64,000 bases of DNA, taken from assembly GCF_001953305.1 (NCBI RefSeq), contig NZ_MTFE01000010.1, positions 2,911,740 to 2,975,739 on the forward strand, in the 5' to 3' direction. The translations under genes were made by a program, and so were the position numbers. Under the pieces are notes generated by a model. The model was given only the letters and a program-made list of their open reading frames with translations. It ran no database searches and had not been told where the DNA came from. Position 1 is the first letter of the stretch; the number at the start of each line of letters is the position of its first letter. Of this stretch, positions 62,791 to 64,000 are shown one piece after another. The stretch comes from Cnuella takakiae. Its GTDB lineage: Bacteria; Bacteroidota; Bacteroidia; Chitinophagales; Chitinophagaceae.

Positions 62791-62881
62791 TTAGCGGCGC
62801 TGAATCAATCTACTGCAGTAATCCGGTTGCAGGTAGTGCAGGCGCAGTGGCTTACAGCGGCAGGTGATTGATTCGGCGCTA
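62791..62881. repeat. Imperfect inverted repeat in the glgB-argS gap
   Basis: TTAGCGGCGCTGAATCAATC (62791-62810) faces GATTGATTCGGCGCTA (62866-62881), and the centre holds repeated GCAGT/GTAGTGCAGG words that can form inner helices. The 302-bp gap 62720-63021 has no gene; this structure and the terminator at 62956 are all I see. Confidence 0.55.
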
Positions 62882-62955
62882 GTATCCTGAAACTCCAAGC
62901 TTTTAATGCGCCTTCTTAATGACGCCAATCGTTATATATGTTTTCCTAAAACTGT

Positions 62956-63001
62956 ATAACAAAGAAGCCCGCAAGTATTTACTTGCGGGCTTCTTTGTTA
63001 T
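62956..63001. terminator. Long bidirectional terminator between glgB and argS
   Basis: 22-bp perfect stem around a 2-nt loop: ATAACAAAGAAGCCCGCAAG.. at 62956-62977 and its complement at 62980-63001. T-runs in both directions fit ends of both convergent transcripts. Confidence 0.88.
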
Positions 63002-63021
63002 TAGATTTTAATTAAATGCAG

Positions 63022-64000
63022 TTACATCCTTTCCGGCACACGGATACCCAGCAGGCCCATGGCCGACTTGATGGTAGTTGCAGTAAGCTGGCACAAACGC
63101 AAACGCAGCTCTTTCTTTTCTTCGCTTTCTGCACTCAGCACCGAATGCTCGGTATAAAAACTGTTGTAGGTTTTGGCAACGTTAAAAGCGTAAATAGCCA
63201 GCACCGAAGGGTTTTGTTCCACTGCAGCCTGCCGAACAGTACCGGGGTATTGCTCCAGCAGTACCAGCAGTTCCTTTTCAAGTTTTTCCAACCCGTTGAA
63301 GTTTACCGCAACGGCTTCGTTGATGGGCTGCCTGCGCAGGATGGATTTGATCCTTGCATGCGTGTACTGTATAAAGGGACCAGTGAAACCATGAAAATCG
63401 ATCGACTCTTCGGGGTTGAAGATCATCTTCTTTTTAGGATCCACACGGAGCAGGAAGAACTTGAGGGCACCAATTGCAATGGTGTCATACAGCTCCTTCA
63501 GTTCGGCTTCCGTAAAGTCTTTCACCTTGCCTGATTCTTCGGTGTGCCTGGCAGCAATAGCAACCATTTCCTCTACCAGATCATCAGCATCTACAACGGT
63601 TCCTTCGCGGCTCTTCATACGGCCTGTAGGCAGCTCCACCATGCCATAACTGAGGTGGAAAATACCATCAGCATAAGGCTTGCCCAGCTTTTTCAAAATG
63701 AGCTGGAGCACCTTCATGTGGTAGTTCTGCTCGTCGGCAATCACATAAATGCTTTGGTCGTAAGGAAACTCCCCATATTTTTCATCAGCAAGCCCAAGGT
63801 CCTGGGTGATGTATACCGAAGTGCCGTCTTTGCGCAGCACCAGTTTTTCATCCAGGCCTTCTGCAGTCAGGTCGATCCATACCGAACCGTCTTCTTTTTT
63901 GTAAAAAACACCCTGCTCCAATCCTTCCTCCACGAACTTGCGGCCCAGCAGGTAGGTCTGGCTTTCATAATAGGTTTTATCGAAATCGGTTCCGATTCTT
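63022..64000 (-). CDS. argS: Arginyl-tRNA synthetase, C-terminal part (gene continues beyond the window)
   Basis: Partial: 326 residues to the stop at 63022; the frame stays open to the right edge, so the start lies outside. Class I synthetase charging tRNA-Arg. Visible parts: KEDGSVWIDLTAEGLDEKLVLRKDGTSVYITQDLGLA of the catalytic domain, VIADEQNYHMKVLQLILKKLG, and the KMSKS counterpart GRMKSREGTVVDADDLVEE. The anticodon-binding domain follows (FTGPFIQYTHARIKSILRR, later YNSFYTEHSVLSAESEEKKELRLRL) and the usual LGIRVPERM end. The HIGH motif is outside the window. Confidence 0.96.
   Translation of the reverse strand, partial: RIGTDFDKTYYESQTYLLGRKFVEEGLEQGVFYKKEDGSVWIDLTAEGLDEKLVLRKDGTSVYITQDLGLADEKYGEFPYDQSIYVIADEQNYHMKVLQLILKKLGKPYADGIFHLSYGMVELPTGRMKSREGTVVDADDLVEEMVAIAARHTEESGKVKDFTEAELKELYDTIAIGALKFFLLRVDPKKKMIFNPEESIDFHGFTGPFIQYTHARIKSILRRQPINEAVAVNFNGLEKLEKELLVLLEQYPGTVRQAAVEQNPSVLAIYAFNVAKTYNSFYTEHSVLSAESEEKKELRLRLCQLTATTIKSAMGLLGIRVPERM

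Overview
The window is a contiguous piece of a Bacteroidota chromosome, most probably from a soil or freshwater member of the Chitinophagaceae. The evidence is a GLPGLI-family protein beside an outer-membrane beta-barrel protein, a TonB-dependent receptor with a CarboxypepD_reg-like N-terminal domain, a propeller-type sensor kinase, a TCR/Tet-type MFS pump, ArgS and GyrA sequences of Bacteroidota type, very few Shine-Dalgarno sites, and many copies of the Bacteroidota -7 promoter word TAnnTTTG just upstream of genes. No phage, plasmid, complete insertion sequence, CRISPR array or rRNA operon is visible. One tRNA gene (Cys, GCA) is present.

Layout. 0.1-3.2 kb (minus strand): a tight operon of nucleoside phosphorylase, dapF, a CorA-type transporter and a Nudix hydrolase. 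3.3-8.1 kb: tRNA-Cys, a small membrane protein, an FKBP lipoprotein, L-serine dehydratase, a secreted SNase-type nuclease, a YjbR protein and an MFS exporter. 8.4-13.3 kb: a small disordered protein, a DUF2911/TPR protein, and a large propeller histidine kinase with its LuxR-type regulator. 13.6-17.6 kb: trehalose synthesis (OtsA-OtsB fusion) overlapping a GH15 hydrolase gene. 18.0-22.4 kb: cation/proton antiporter, a formimidoylglutamase-like protein, an ABC-F ATPase. 22.5-28.4 kb: a complete urease operon ureABCEFGD followed by a UreH/NicO-type nickel permease. 28.6-31.6 kb: a DUF3347 protein and a TonB-dependent receptor, divergent from urease. 31.7-43.8 kb: tandem-thioredoxin protein, TrmN6, TsaD, MacB/FtsX-type permease, RF3, RecF, pyruvate dehydrogenase E1 alpha, TPR membrane protein, RibH, LutA-like protein, EVE protein. 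44-52.6 kb: oxidoreductase, an inactive/active M16 protease pair, cupin, TupA-like ATP-grasp, sirtuin, saccharopine-dehydrogenase-like protein, membrane-anchored unknown. 52.8-64 kb: gyrA and a TPR protein, the GLPGLI/beta-barrel pair, glycogen branching enzyme, and the 3' part of argS running off the right edge.

The most unusual content lies in the repeats between genes. Two unrelated families of GC-rich palindromic repeat occur as inverted pairs. In two loci (tsaD and the EVE gene) one copy sits 3 nt after the stop codon of the upstream gene, and its partner lies inside the 5' coding sequence of the downstream gene, in frame, so it is translated as an N-terminal extension. Three hairpins of identical geometry (15-bp arms, 3-nt loop, 33 nt each) stand in tandem between the divergent urease and DUF3347/TonB transcription units. 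A third class is a set of long imperfect inverted repeats built from short self-similar words; each locus has its own vocabulary, and at least one fills a whole convergent intergenic gap from stop codon to stop codon.

Metabolic themes that connect genes: trehalose and glycogen turnover (OtsAB, GH15, GlgB), nitrogen release from urea, serine and possibly histidine (urease, SdaA, HutG-like), and envelope functions (TonB receptor, GLPGLI/beta-barrel pair, M16 pair, lipoproteins). All assignments rest on reading the sequence by eye; no database search was run.
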